From contig CAVQKQ010000020.1 in NCBI GenBank assembly GCA_963713085.1, positions 1 to 64,000 of the forward strand: 64,000 nt of DNA, given 5' to 3'. The notes under the pieces are model-generated. The model ran no database searches. It was given only the letters and a program-made list of their open reading frames with translations, and was not told the origin of the DNA. A program made the translations under genes and the position numbers. Origin of the DNA: PFJX01 sp963713085 (GTDB taxonomy: Bacteria; Pseudomonadota; Gammaproteobacteria; Burkholderiales; Thiobacillaceae). Of the stretch, positions 35,086-42,800 are shown piece by piece; position 1 is the stretch's first letter, and each line of letters begins with the position of its first letter.

Positions 35086-36954
35086 ATGGCCTTACTACAA
35101 ATCGCCGAACCCGGCCTGTCCACCGCGCCCCACCAGCACCGCCTGGCGGTGGGCATCGACCTGGGTACCACCAATTCCCTGGTCGCCACGGTGCGCAACG
35201 GCGTCGCCGTGGTGCTCAACGACGCCCACGGCCATCCCCTGCTGCCCTCGGCCGTGCGCTACCTCAAGGACGGCACCACCACGGTGGGCCAGGCCGCGTT
35301 GGCCGGCGCCGCCCAGGATCCCCACAACACCATCGTCTCGGTGAAGCGCTTCATGGGCCGGGGCATCAAGGACATCCCGGATGTCTCCACCCTGCCTTAC
35401 CATTTCATGGACGCCCCCGGCATGGTGCAGCTCCGGACCGTGGCCGGGGTGAAAAGCCCGGTGGAGGTGTCCGCCGAGATCCTGAAGACCATGAAGGTCC
35501 GGGCCGAGGCTGCCCTGGGGGGGGAACTGGTGGGAGCGGTCATCACCGTGCCGGCCTATTTCGACGAGGCCCAGCGACAGGCCACCAAGGACGCCGCCCG
35601 GCTGGCCGGCATCAATGTACTGCGCCTGCTCAACGAACCCACCGCGGCCGCCATCGCCTACGGCCTGGACAATGCCGCCGAGGGCATCTACGCGGTTTAC
35701 GACCTGGGCGGCGGCACCTTCGACATCTCCATCCTCAAGCTCACCCGCGGCGTGTTCGAGGTGCTGGCCACCAACGGCGATTCCGCCCTGGGCGGCGACG
35801 ACTTCGACCGCCGGGTCTATTGCTGGGGCCTGGAACAGGCCGGTCTGCACACCCTCAACGACCACGACAAGACGCTGCTCATGGCCCGGGCCAGGGAAGC
35901 CAAGGAAACCCTGTCCGAACACGGCCAGGCACAACTGACGGCGGTACTGTCCGCCGGCGAGGTGGTGGACCTGAAGCTGGACGAGCAGCGCTTCAACGAG
36001 ATCACCGAGAGCCTGGTCAACAAGACCCTGACGCCCACCCGCAAGGCCCTGCGGGATGCCGGGCTCCAGCCCGAAGACGTGAAGGGCGTGGTCATGGTGG
36101 GTGGATCAACGCGCATCCCGCGCATCCTGGCGGCGGTGGGCGAGTTCTTCGGCCAGACGCCCCTGACCAATCTGGACCCGGACAAGGTGGTGGCCCTGGG
36201 GGCCGCCATCCAGGCCGACGTGCTGGCCGGCAACAAGAGCGGCGACGACTGGCTGCTGCTGGATGTGGTGCCCCTTTCCCTGGGGCTGGAGACCATGGGC
36301 GGCCTGGTCGAGAAGATCATCCCGCGCAACGCCACCATCCCCACCGCCAGGGCCCAGGAGTTCACCACTTACAAGGACGGCCAGACCGCCATGAGCATCC
36401 ACGTGGTTCAGGGCGAGCGGGAATTGGTGTCCGACTGCCGCAGCCTGGCCCGCTTCGAGCTGCGCGGCATTCCGCCCATGGTGGCGGGGGCGGCCCGCAT
36501 CCGCGTCACCTTCCAGGTGGACGCCGACGGGCTGCTGTCCGTCACGGCCAGGGAGACGGGCACCGGCATCGAGGCCCACATCGTGGTGAAACCCTCCTAC
36601 GGCCTTACCGACGACGAAGTGGCCGGCATGCTGGAGGACTCCTACGCCCATGCCCATGACGACATGGCCGCCCGCAACCTGGCCGAGGCCAGGGTGGATG
36701 GCCGCCGTCAGGTGGAGGCCACCGAGACGGCCCTGGCCGAGGATGGCGCGGCTCTGCTCTCGGTGGAGGAGCGCACAGCCATTGAAAAATGGGTCGAAGA
36801 ACTCAAATCCGCCCTGGTGGGCGACGACCTGGCCCTGCTCAAGCGCGCCACCGAGCTGCTCAACCAGGGCACCGTGGATTTTGCCGGCCGGCGCATGAAC
36901 CGGAGCGTGAAGCGGGCCCTGACCGGCCACCGCCTGGACGAACTGGAATTGTGA
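35086..36954 (+). CDS. hscA: Fe-S assembly chaperone HscA (Hsp70 family)
   Basis: Specialised Hsp70 that drives cluster release from IscU. Nucleotide-binding domain has VGIDLGTTNSLVATV near residue 21, LNEPTAAAIAYGLD, YDLGGGTFDISIL and VVMVGGSTRIPRIL; the substrate-binding domain follows from about 390. Length 622 matches HscA rather than DnaK (shorter lid, no GGMP tail). The stop is 20 bases before the most likely start of the DUF3050 gene. Confidence 0.96.
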   Translation: MALLQIAEPGLSTAPHQHRLAVGIDLGTTNSLVATVRNGVAVVLNDAHGHPLLPSAVRYLKDGTTTVGQAALAGAAQDPHNTIVSVKRFMGRGIKDIPDVSTLPYHFMDAPGMVQLRTVAGVKSPVEVSAEILKTMKVRAEAALGGELVGAVITVPAYFDEAQRQATKDAARLAGINVLRLLNEPTAAAIAYGLDNAAEGIYAVYDLGGGTFDISILKLTRGVFEVLATNGDSALGGDDFDRRVYCWGLEQAGLHTLNDHDKTLLMARAREAKETLSEHGQAQLTAVLSAGEVVDLKLDEQRFNEITESLVNKTLTPTRKALRDAGLQPEDVKGVVMVGGSTRIPRILAAVGEFFGQTPLTNLDPDKVVALGAAIQADVLAGNKSGDDWLLLDVVPLSLGLETMGGLVEKIIPRNATIPTARAQEFTTYKDGQTAMSIHVVQGERELVSDCRSLARFELRGIPPMVAGAARIRVTFQVDADGLLSVTARETGTGIEAHIVVKPSYGLTDDEVAGMLEDSYAHAHDDMAARNLAEARVDGRRQVEATETALAEDGAALLSVEERTAIEKWVEELKSALVGDDLALLKRATELLNQGTVDFAGRRMNRSVKRALTGHRLDELEL

Positions 36955-36974
36955 TACCCGAGAAGCAAGCACCA

Positions 36975-37766
36975 ATGGTCGCCTTCGATCCTGAATTCAT
37001 CGCCTCCCTGCGGCGGCGCCTGGACAGCCATCCCATCTACGGCGCCCTGCGCGGAGTGGAGGACCTGCGCGTGTTCATGGGCTACCACGTCCATTCGGTG
37101 TGGGATTTCATGTCCCTGATCAAATATCTGCAGCATGCTGTGGCCCCGGCCCGTTGGCCCTGGACGCCGGGGGCCGATCCCACGGTGCAGCGCTTCATCA
37201 ACGAACTGGTGCTGGAAGAGGAGACCGACGAGGCCGGGCCGGATCATCCCGGGGAGTTCGTCAGCCACTACCAGCTCTACCTGGGCGCCATGGGCGAGAT
37301 CGGCGCCGACGCCGTCACCCCGGCCCGGTTCGTGGAGATCGCCGGCCGCGACGGCATCGAGGCCGCCCTGGCCGCCGGCCTGGCCCCCGCGCCCGCGGCC
37401 CGGTTCACCCGCACCACCTTCGGCTTCATTGAAAGCGGCAAGGCCCACGTGGTGGCCGCCGCCCTGGCCCTGGGCCGGGAGCACATCATCCCGGCCATGT
37501 TCCGTGCTTTCCTGGCGCGCATGGCGGTGACGGAACAACAGGCCCCCGTGTTCCACTACTACCTGCACCGCCATATCCACCTGGACGAGGATTTCCATGC
37601 TCCCCTGTCCCTGCGCCTGCTGGAAGGCCTGTGCGGCGGCGATCCGGCCAGGATCGCCGAGGCCCGGGAGGCCGCCGTCCGGGCGGTGGAGGCCCGCATC
37701 GAATTCTGGGACGGCGTGCTCCATGCCCTGCCCAGCCAACAAGTGAAGGTCCCATGCCCCAGCTGA
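36975..37766 (+). CDS. DUF3050 (heme-oxygenase-like fold) protein inside the isc operon
   Basis: A 263-residue helical protein from the ATG at 36975; a GTG at 36951 overlapping the hscA stop is an alternative. DUF3050 features: MGYHVHSVWDFMSLIKYLQ, FINELVLEEETDEAGPD, EFVSHYQLYLGAMGEIG, and YYLHRHIHLDEDFHAPLSL. The clustered Glu/Asp and His residues (ELVLEEETD, SHYQLY, HRHIHLDEDFH) look like potential metal ligands of the heme-oxygenase-like diiron type, but this is inference. It sits exactly between hscA and fdx and overlaps the fdx start by 13 bases, so it is translated with the Fe-S machinery. No function is established for this family. Confidence 0.82.
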   Translation: MVAFDPEFIASLRRRLDSHPIYGALRGVEDLRVFMGYHVHSVWDFMSLIKYLQHAVAPARWPWTPGADPTVQRFINELVLEEETDEAGPDHPGEFVSHYQLYLGAMGEIGADAVTPARFVEIAGRDGIEAALAAGLAPAPAARFTRTTFGFIESGKAHVVAAALALGREHIIPAMFRAFLARMAVTEQQAPVFHYYLHRHIHLDEDFHAPLSLRLLEGLCGGDPARIAEAREAAVRAVEARIEFWDGVLHALPSQQVKVPCPS

Positions 37767-38095
37767 TCGTCCTGCCCCACGTGGAACTCTGCCCCGATGG
37801 CGCCGTCATCGACGCCCGGAAGGGCGTCTCCATCTGCGATACCCTGCTGGATAACGGTATCGAGATCGAGCACGCCTGCGAGAAATCCTGCGCCTGCACC
37901 ACCTGCCACGTGGTGCTGCGGGAGGGGTTCGACAGCCTGTCCGAGGCCACCGAGACGGAGGAGGACCTGCTGGACAAGGCCTGGGGCCTGGAACCCACCT
38001 CCCGCCTCTCCTGCCAGACCCTGCTGGGCGACGAGGACGTGGTGGTGGAGATCCCCAAATACACCATCAACATGGTGAAGGAAGGCGGACATTGA
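37754..38095 (+). CDS. fdx: [2Fe-2S] ferredoxin of the ISC system
   Basis: Electron donor for cluster assembly on IscU. Ligands Cys42, Cys48, Cys51 and Cys87 follow the CX5CX2CX35C pattern (CEKSCACTTC … LSCQTL). Start at the ATG at 37754 (MPQLIVLPHVELCPDG), inside the end of the DUF3050 gene; 113 residues is the usual length. iscX follows after 46 bases. Confidence 0.96.
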   Translation: MPQLIVLPHVELCPDGAVIDARKGVSICDTLLDNGIEIEHACEKSCACTTCHVVLREGFDSLSEATETEEDLLDKAWGLEPTSRLSCQTLLGDEDVVVEIPKYTINMVKEGGH

Positions 38096-38141
38096 CATGA
38101 TAGGAACGAGTAAATGAGGGCACGCCCATGAGGACCAGCCA

Positions 38142-38336
38142 ATGAAGTGGACCGACACCCTGGACATCGCCATCGCCCTGGCCGAGCACCACCCCGACGT
38201 GGACCCCCGCTATGTGCGCTTCACCGACCTGCACGGCTGGGTCATGGCCCTGCCGGGCTTCGACGACGATGCCAACCGTTCCGGGGAGAAGATCCTCGAG
38301 GCCATCCAGATGGCCTGGATCGAGGAAATGGACTGA
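38142..38336 (+). CDS. iscX: IscX (YfhJ), small acidic isc partner
   Basis: Binds IscS and iron and modulates cluster synthesis. Sixty-four residues, acidic, with the family sequence KWTDTLDIAIALAEHHPDVD, PRYVRFTDLH and the end IQMAWIEEMD. Last gene of the canonical isc operon. Its TGA stop overlaps the next ATG by one base (TGATG). Confidence 0.95.
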   Translation: MKWTDTLDIAIALAEHHPDVDPRYVRFTDLHGWVMALPGFDDDANRSGEKILEAIQMAWIEEMD

Positions 38337-38875
38337 TGCGCCGCTATGCGGCCGTCGCCCTGATGCTGGCCGCCGGCCTGGCCCATGCCGGCGCCGGACG
38401 CTACGGCTTCAAGGGTGTCGAGCTGGGTTCCAGCCTGGTGGGCGTCGCCATCGACCCCAAGTACGAATGCCATACCACCCGGGCGCCGGGGGCCGACATC
38501 ATCTGCGGCCTGCGGCCCCGGGAGAAGGAAACCATCCTCGGGTCCCCGGTCACCTCCCTGTTCCTGTTCTACGGCGACGGCCTGCTGAGCAGCCTGAGCC
38601 TGCAATTCGACGAGAAGCAATTCCCCAGGGTGGTGGCGGCCCTGCGGGGCAAATACGGCGAGCCGGCGGTCAGCACGGAATCCGTGCGCAACTTCAAGGA
38701 CCAGGTCTTCGAGAACCGCATCTACACCTGGAGCGCCGGCTCGGACACCCTCCAGGCCCACCGTTACAACGGCAGCCTGGGTCAATCCTCCCTGCGCTTC
38801 ACGGCGGATGCGCTGATCCGCCGGATCGAGCAGAAGCGCGCGGGGGTGGCAAAGGATCCAAGCCAGGACCTTTGA
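38336..38875 (+). CDS. Exported protein of unknown function downstream of iscX
   Basis: Starts at the ATG overlapping the iscX stop (MRRYAAVALMLAAGLAHAGAG), giving 179 residues with a Sec signal peptide cleaved after about residue 18. The mature part has GFKGVELGSSLVGVAIDPKYEC and CGLRPREKE, with two cysteines that could form a disulfide, and a pattern of alternating strands. No family was recognised with certainty. The one-base overlap indicates translational coupling to the isc operon, though a functional link is not implied. Confidence 0.72.
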   Translation: MRRYAAVALMLAAGLAHAGAGRYGFKGVELGSSLVGVAIDPKYECHTTRAPGADIICGLRPREKETILGSPVTSLFLFYGDGLLSSLSLQFDEKQFPRVVAALRGKYGEPAVSTESVRNFKDQVFENRIYTWSAGSDTLQAHRYNGSLGQSSLRFTADALIRRIEQKRAGVAKDPSQDL

Positions 38876-39065
38876 CCTGACGTCGTCGCCGCAAGCCCGG
38901 ACGGCATCCCACTCTCCGCCTCCCGCAGGCCGGCCTCATACGCACTGGTAGCGGCCGGCGCGGGGATGGCGCTGCAAATAGCTCTATATTCAAAGTGGGA
39001 TTCGGAGCTTCCCGATGATGGCCTTCGAGCCTGAACTGTTCCGGTTCGCGAATTGGAGCCAAATC

Positions 39066-39944
39066 ATGAAATCCGCAACTCTCATCATTCCGGCGCTCTT
39101 GTTCCTGTTCGGATGCGCCGCCCAGGAACCCGTTGCCGTTGTGGACAAAAGCCAACGGGAGTGGACTTGCGACAATCAGCTCGACGCCCTGAGACAACAG
39201 TCAAAGGCCGAGCTGGATGCCTGCCACGCCGCCCGCCTGGCAGCCGAGAGCGGCAACAAGGATGCGGATGCCGCCGCGCGGCAGCTGGAGCAGGGCCGGA
39301 AGGCCTTGCACGACAAGGACGCCGAGTTGGCGACCTGCCGTGCCGACCTCGAGTCCCAGCGACAGGCGGCCAAGACCGAGGCTGAGGCCTGCGAGCAGAT
39401 GCGCCAGGACCTGCAAAAGCGGACCGGGGCGGCGGAAGCGGCAGGCAAGCAGCTGCAGCGCATGAAGGAGCTGGAAGACAGCCTGCGCCAACGCCTGAAA
39501 AACGATATCGGGGCGAAGGACGTGGAGATCGAGCGGCTGCGCTCCCAACTTTCGGTGCGCGTGCTTGACCGCATCCTGTTCGAGAGCGGCAGCGCCGACA
39601 TCCTGCCCAAGGGACGCGAGGTTCTGGACCTGGTGGCCGGGGTGCTGGCTGGCGGCGACGAAACCATCCGTATCGAGGGGCATGCCGATTCCGTTCCCAT
39701 CGGCCCGATGCTGAAAAGCAAATATTTCTCCAACTGGGAGCTCTCGACCGGCCGGGCATCCAGCGTGGTGCGCTACTTCGAGACCGCCCACGGCATCGAG
39801 CCGACCCGCATGGAAGCGGTGGGATTTTCCAAGTACCGTCCCATCGCACCCAACGACAGCGAGGAGAGTCGCCAGCGCAACCGGCGCGTGGAGATCGTGC
39901 TGACGCCATGGAAACCGGTGATCGAGGAATGCGGCGCCCAATGA
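39066..39944 (+). CDS. OmpA-like lipoprotein with coiled-coil stem
   Basis: Starts at the ATG at 39066 (MKSATLIIPALLFLFGCAAQ), a lipoprotein signal with lipobox LFGC (Cys17). Residues about 35–155 are Ala/Glu/Lys/Gln-rich heptads typical of a long coiled coil. A C-terminal OmpA/MotB-type peptidoglycan-binding domain (about 165–285) has ILFESGSADILPKGREVLDL, IEGHADSVPIG, LSTGRASSVVRYF and RQRNRRVEIVL. Length 292. The protein would link membrane and cell wall. It is 61 bases upstream of the TIR gene in the same orientation and may be co-transcribed with it. Confidence 0.85.
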   Translation: MKSATLIIPALLFLFGCAAQEPVAVVDKSQREWTCDNQLDALRQQSKAELDACHAARLAAESGNKDADAAARQLEQGRKALHDKDAELATCRADLESQRQAAKTEAEACEQMRQDLQKRTGAAEAAGKQLQRMKELEDSLRQRLKNDIGAKDVEIERLRSQLSVRVLDRILFESGSADILPKGREVLDLVAGVLAGGDETIRIEGHADSVPIGPMLKSKYFSNWELSTGRASSVVRYFETAHGIEPTRMEAVGFSKYRPIAPNDSEESRQRNRRVEIVLTPWKPVIEECGAQ

Positions 39945-40005
39945 GGGGCGTGGGGCGGTATCGGCCGTTCCTGGCCGGAATCTCCGGATAGATCGGAGCG
40001 AATGC

Positions 40006-41238
40006 ATGTCGGGCGTCTTCATCAGCTATCGCCGGGACGACAGCAAGGGCTTCGCGGGGGCGTTGTTGCGCGAACTCAACCAGCGGCTCGGGGCCGATCA
40101 GGTCTTCATGGATATCGAGGACATCGAGGGGGGTACCGACTTTCCCAGCGTCCTCAGGGAAGCCGTGACGTCATGCGACGTGCTGCTGGCCCTGATCGGC
40201 GCTCGCTGGCTCGATGCCAGGAATGCCCAGGGCGGACGCCGGCTGGATGATCCGGGCGATTTCGTGCGCCAGGAGATCGCCTTGGCGCTGCAGGGCAATG
40301 CCCGGGTGATCCCGGTGCTGGTGGACGGGGCGGCCATGCCCGCGGCGGACATGCTGCCGCCCGATCTGCAGGCGCTGGCCCGGCGCAACGCCCTGGAACT
40401 GAGCAACAGCCATTGGGACGAGGATGTGGCGCGTCTGACCGACCACATCCGGGAAGGCCTGTATGCCCTGGGTGTGGAAAAGGCCGCGGGCGCCAGGCCG
40501 GCACCGGATTTTTCCGCCATCCCCGCCATGAGCACCAGGGTGAAACAGGTGGTGATCGCGGCGCTGGGATTCGGGCTGGTGTTCGCGGCGCTCGGCCTGG
40601 GCCTGGGGATCCGGCAAGCCCGCTGGGAGGCCCTCAGCCAGCGGGCGGTGGCCCAGGTGGTGCGGCAGGTATCGGACGGGGATGACCTTTACAGTCCGGA
40701 ATTGCGGTTTCCGACGCCGGACGGGGGGGCCGTGAGCTTCGTCGCCGGCACCGCCGCCAATCCCCCTGCCTATGCCCTGGGCGAAAAGGTGACGGTGCTC
40801 TACGACCCGGCCAAGCCAGAACAAGCGGTCATCGACAGTTTCATGGCGCGCTGGTTCATGCCCCTTCTGTTCGCGGGCTTCGGCCTGATCTGGCTGGTGA
40901 TCGGCGTGGCGCCTCTGATCCTGCGCGGGTTGCGGCGCAGGAAGCTGGTTCGCCTGCTCGCGAGGGGACGACCCATCATCACGGCTTACCATGGCGTGGA
41001 AGAGAACACCCATATCACGGTGCAGGGGCGTCACCCTTACATCGTGCTGACCGAGTGGCGCAATCCCGTGTCCAAGGAACTCGTGCTGTTCCGCAGCCAC
41101 CAGGTCTGGGAGGATCCCGCCGAGAAGGCCAGAAATCGCATGATCACGGTCGTCGTGGATCCGGACAATTTCAGGGAGTACGTCATGGACCTGTCCTTCC
41201 TGAACACCGGGACGGCGCCGCCGAAGCGGGTGCTGTAG
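40006..41238 (+). CDS. Membrane-tethered TIR-domain protein with DUF3592-like region
   Basis: N-terminal TIR domain (about 1–155): VFISYRRDDSKGFAGALLREL, the BB-loop region FMDIEDIEGGTDF, SCDVLLALIGARWLDA and DDPGDFVRQEIALAL, where Glu90 occupies the position of the catalytic glutamate of NAD-cleaving TIR enzymes. A helix at about 181–203, a DUF3592-like loop (AVSFVAGTAANPP … VTVLYDPAKPEQAVID) expected outside the membrane, a second helix at about 283–306, and a cytoplasmic beta-rich tail (TVVVDPDNFREYVMDLSFL) follow. Length 410. TIR proteins serve in signalling and in phage defence by depleting NAD; whether this one is an effector is unproven. Confidence 0.82.
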   Translation: MSGVFISYRRDDSKGFAGALLRELNQRLGADQVFMDIEDIEGGTDFPSVLREAVTSCDVLLALIGARWLDARNAQGGRRLDDPGDFVRQEIALALQGNARVIPVLVDGAAMPAADMLPPDLQALARRNALELSNSHWDEDVARLTDHIREGLYALGVEKAAGARPAPDFSAIPAMSTRVKQVVIAALGFGLVFAALGLGLGIRQARWEALSQRAVAQVVRQVSDGDDLYSPELRFPTPDGGAVSFVAGTAANPPAYALGEKVTVLYDPAKPEQAVIDSFMARWFMPLLFAGFGLIWLVIGVAPLILRGLRRRKLVRLLARGRPIITAYHGVEENTHITVQGRHPYIVLTEWRNPVSKELVLFRSHQVWEDPAEKARNRMITVVVDPDNFREYVMDLSFLNTGTAPPKRVL

Positions 41239-41338
41239 CCTCAGCCCGGGTGCCGCATTGCGGCTGGTCCGCTTTCCGGGGAATATGCCCCTTGTTTAAA
41301 CCCGCCTCCAACCCCGCAACCGGGCATGCGCCGTTCAA

Positions 41339-41911
41339 GTGGATAGCCAAGACGATCTTCGCAGCGACGAAGCCCTCATGCTCGCCTACCGTGACGGCGA
41401 CGCCGACGCCTTCGAAATCCTATATGGACGTTGGCGCGGCCGCCTGTATCGCTACCTGGCGCACCAGGCGCCGGGTCAGGCCGACGAGTTGTTCCAGGAC
41501 GTGTGGCTGCGGGTAGTCAAGGCGCGTGCCAGTTATCAGGTGACGGCGCGGTTATCCACCTGGCTGTTCCGCATCGCCCACAACCGGCTCATGGACCACT
41601 ACCGCAGCCGGGTGCGGGCGGTGGTGGCGCTCTACCAGGATGGGGAGGACGACGACCCCGCCGACCGCCTGCCCGCCCCGGAACAGGAAACGCCGCCGGC
41701 CATGCTGGAACGCAAGGAACTGGCCCGGGACATCCTGGCGGCCCTGGCAGCCTTGCCCGAGCCCCAGCGTGAGGCCTTCCTGCTGGCCGAGGAGGGTGGC
41801 ATGGGGCCGGAGGAGATCGCCGCCGCCACCGGCGTCGGCCGCGAGACCGCCAAGAGCCGGCTGCGTTATGCCATGGCCCGGCTGCGTGGGGCACTGGGGA
41901 GTTCGCGATGA
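41339..41911 (+). CDS. ECF-type RNA polymerase sigma factor
   Basis: A 190-residue sigma-70 family protein with regions 2 (about 25–95: YRDGDADAFEILYGRWRGRLYRYL, DELFQDVWLRVV, STWLFRIAHNRLMDHYR) and 4 (about 130–185: LAALPEPQREAFLLAEEGGMGPEEIAAATGV). The start is a GTG at 41339, giving MDSQDD. The stop overlaps the next gene's start by 4 bases, the usual arrangement with a membrane anti-sigma factor. Target promoters are unknown. Confidence 0.88.
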   Translation: MDSQDDLRSDEALMLAYRDGDADAFEILYGRWRGRLYRYLAHQAPGQADELFQDVWLRVVKARASYQVTARLSTWLFRIAHNRLMDHYRSRVRAVVALYQDGEDDDPADRLPAPEQETPPAMLERKELARDILAALAALPEPQREAFLLAEEGGMGPEEIAAATGVGRETAKSRLRYAMARLRGALGSSR

Positions 41912-42771
41912 CCGCAGGCGATGAGAAGAGGACGTCGAGCATGGAAGAACAGGATCCGCGTTTGAGCCGGGCCTATCATGAAGCGCGACACCCCGAGCCG
42001 CCGACCGCCCTTGATGCCCGGATACTGGCGGCGGCCCGCAAGGCGGTGCGAGAGCCCGCGCCGCGACGGGCCGGCTGGCTGAGTTGGATGGTCCCCGCAT
42101 CCACCATGGTGGTGCTGGTGCTGGCCGTCGCCCTGGTGTTGAAGATACAGAATGAAGAGCCGGCGCGGCTCAAGCCCGGGCAGGCCAGCGAGGCGCCAGC
42201 TGAGGCCGCGAAGGGTCCGCCGCCGTCTCCGCCGTTGCCGCAATCCGGCCCGCCCCTTGGTGGCGCGGAGACCGGCAGCGGAGCACCACCGGCCCGTCTC
42301 TACAAGTATTCGACGCGGGCGGGCCCAGCCACCGAGCGTGCTGATCGATCCGATCGGGTCGCCAATGTCCCCGCAGCGCCTCCGCCGCCGCTATCGGAAC
42401 CCGCCGCAACCGTAGGCGCCGGGGACGTGACCCGGTCCCGAACCGCACCATCATCCTTCCCGGCCACCGGCCGGTTGCAAGGTATGGCAACGCCGCCCGC
42501 ACCGGCCGCTTCCGCCGCCGCGGGGGAAAACAGCGGCGTGATGCGTCCGTCCGGCGCCGCGGCACCGAGCCCCGCCCGGACCACGGAAGGTGCGGTCACG
42601 CAGAAGGCCGAGGCCTTGCCGCCAACGGAGGAGTCGCCGGAACAGGGAATCGAACGCATCCGCCGCCAATTGCGGGAAGGTCATGAGGAGGAAGCGCGCC
42701 GATCACTCCGGGAGTTCGTCCGGCGCTACCCGGGCTACCCGTTGCCTGAAGACCTGCGTGGATTGAACTAG
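41908..42771 (+). CDS. Proline/alanine-rich membrane protein, candidate anti-sigma factor
   Basis: Overlaps the ECF sigma gene by 4 bases. Residues 1–55 are cytoplasmic and could bind the sigma factor (DPRLSRAYHEARHPEPPTAL, no zinc-binding HxxxCxxC motif). One membrane helix lies at about 57–80 (GWLSWMVPASTMVVLVLAVA). The following 130 residues are Pro/Ala/Gly-rich and low in complexity, and a C-terminal helical piece (about 245–287: QGIERIRRQLREGHEEEARRSL) resembles a tetratricopeptide-like motif. No family assignment; the anti-sigma role is inferred from position and topology. Confidence 0.68.
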   Translation: MTAGDEKRTSSMEEQDPRLSRAYHEARHPEPPTALDARILAAARKAVREPAPRRAGWLSWMVPASTMVVLVLAVALVLKIQNEEPARLKPGQASEAPAEAAKGPPPSPPLPQSGPPLGGAETGSGAPPARLYKYSTRAGPATERADRSDRVANVPAAPPPPLSEPAATVGAGDVTRSRTAPSSFPATGRLQGMATPPAPAASAAAGENSGVMRPSGAAAPSPARTTEGAVTQKAEALPPTEESPEQGIERIRRQLREGHEEEARRSLREFVRRYPGYPLPEDLRGLN

Positions 42772-42800
42772 CCGATCCGGCGGGTCCCGGACTGGATTCT

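Noticed and set aside
34821..36659. 612-codon plus-strand frame overlapping hscB and hscA
   Set aside because: Out-of-frame shadow of hscA, extremely Arg/Gly/Pro/His-rich; HscA in the correct frame is certain.
36951..36974. GTG at 36951 as start of the DUF3050 gene
   Set aside because: It overlaps the hscA stop and is possible, but the ATG at 36975 begins right before the conserved family sequence and was preferred.
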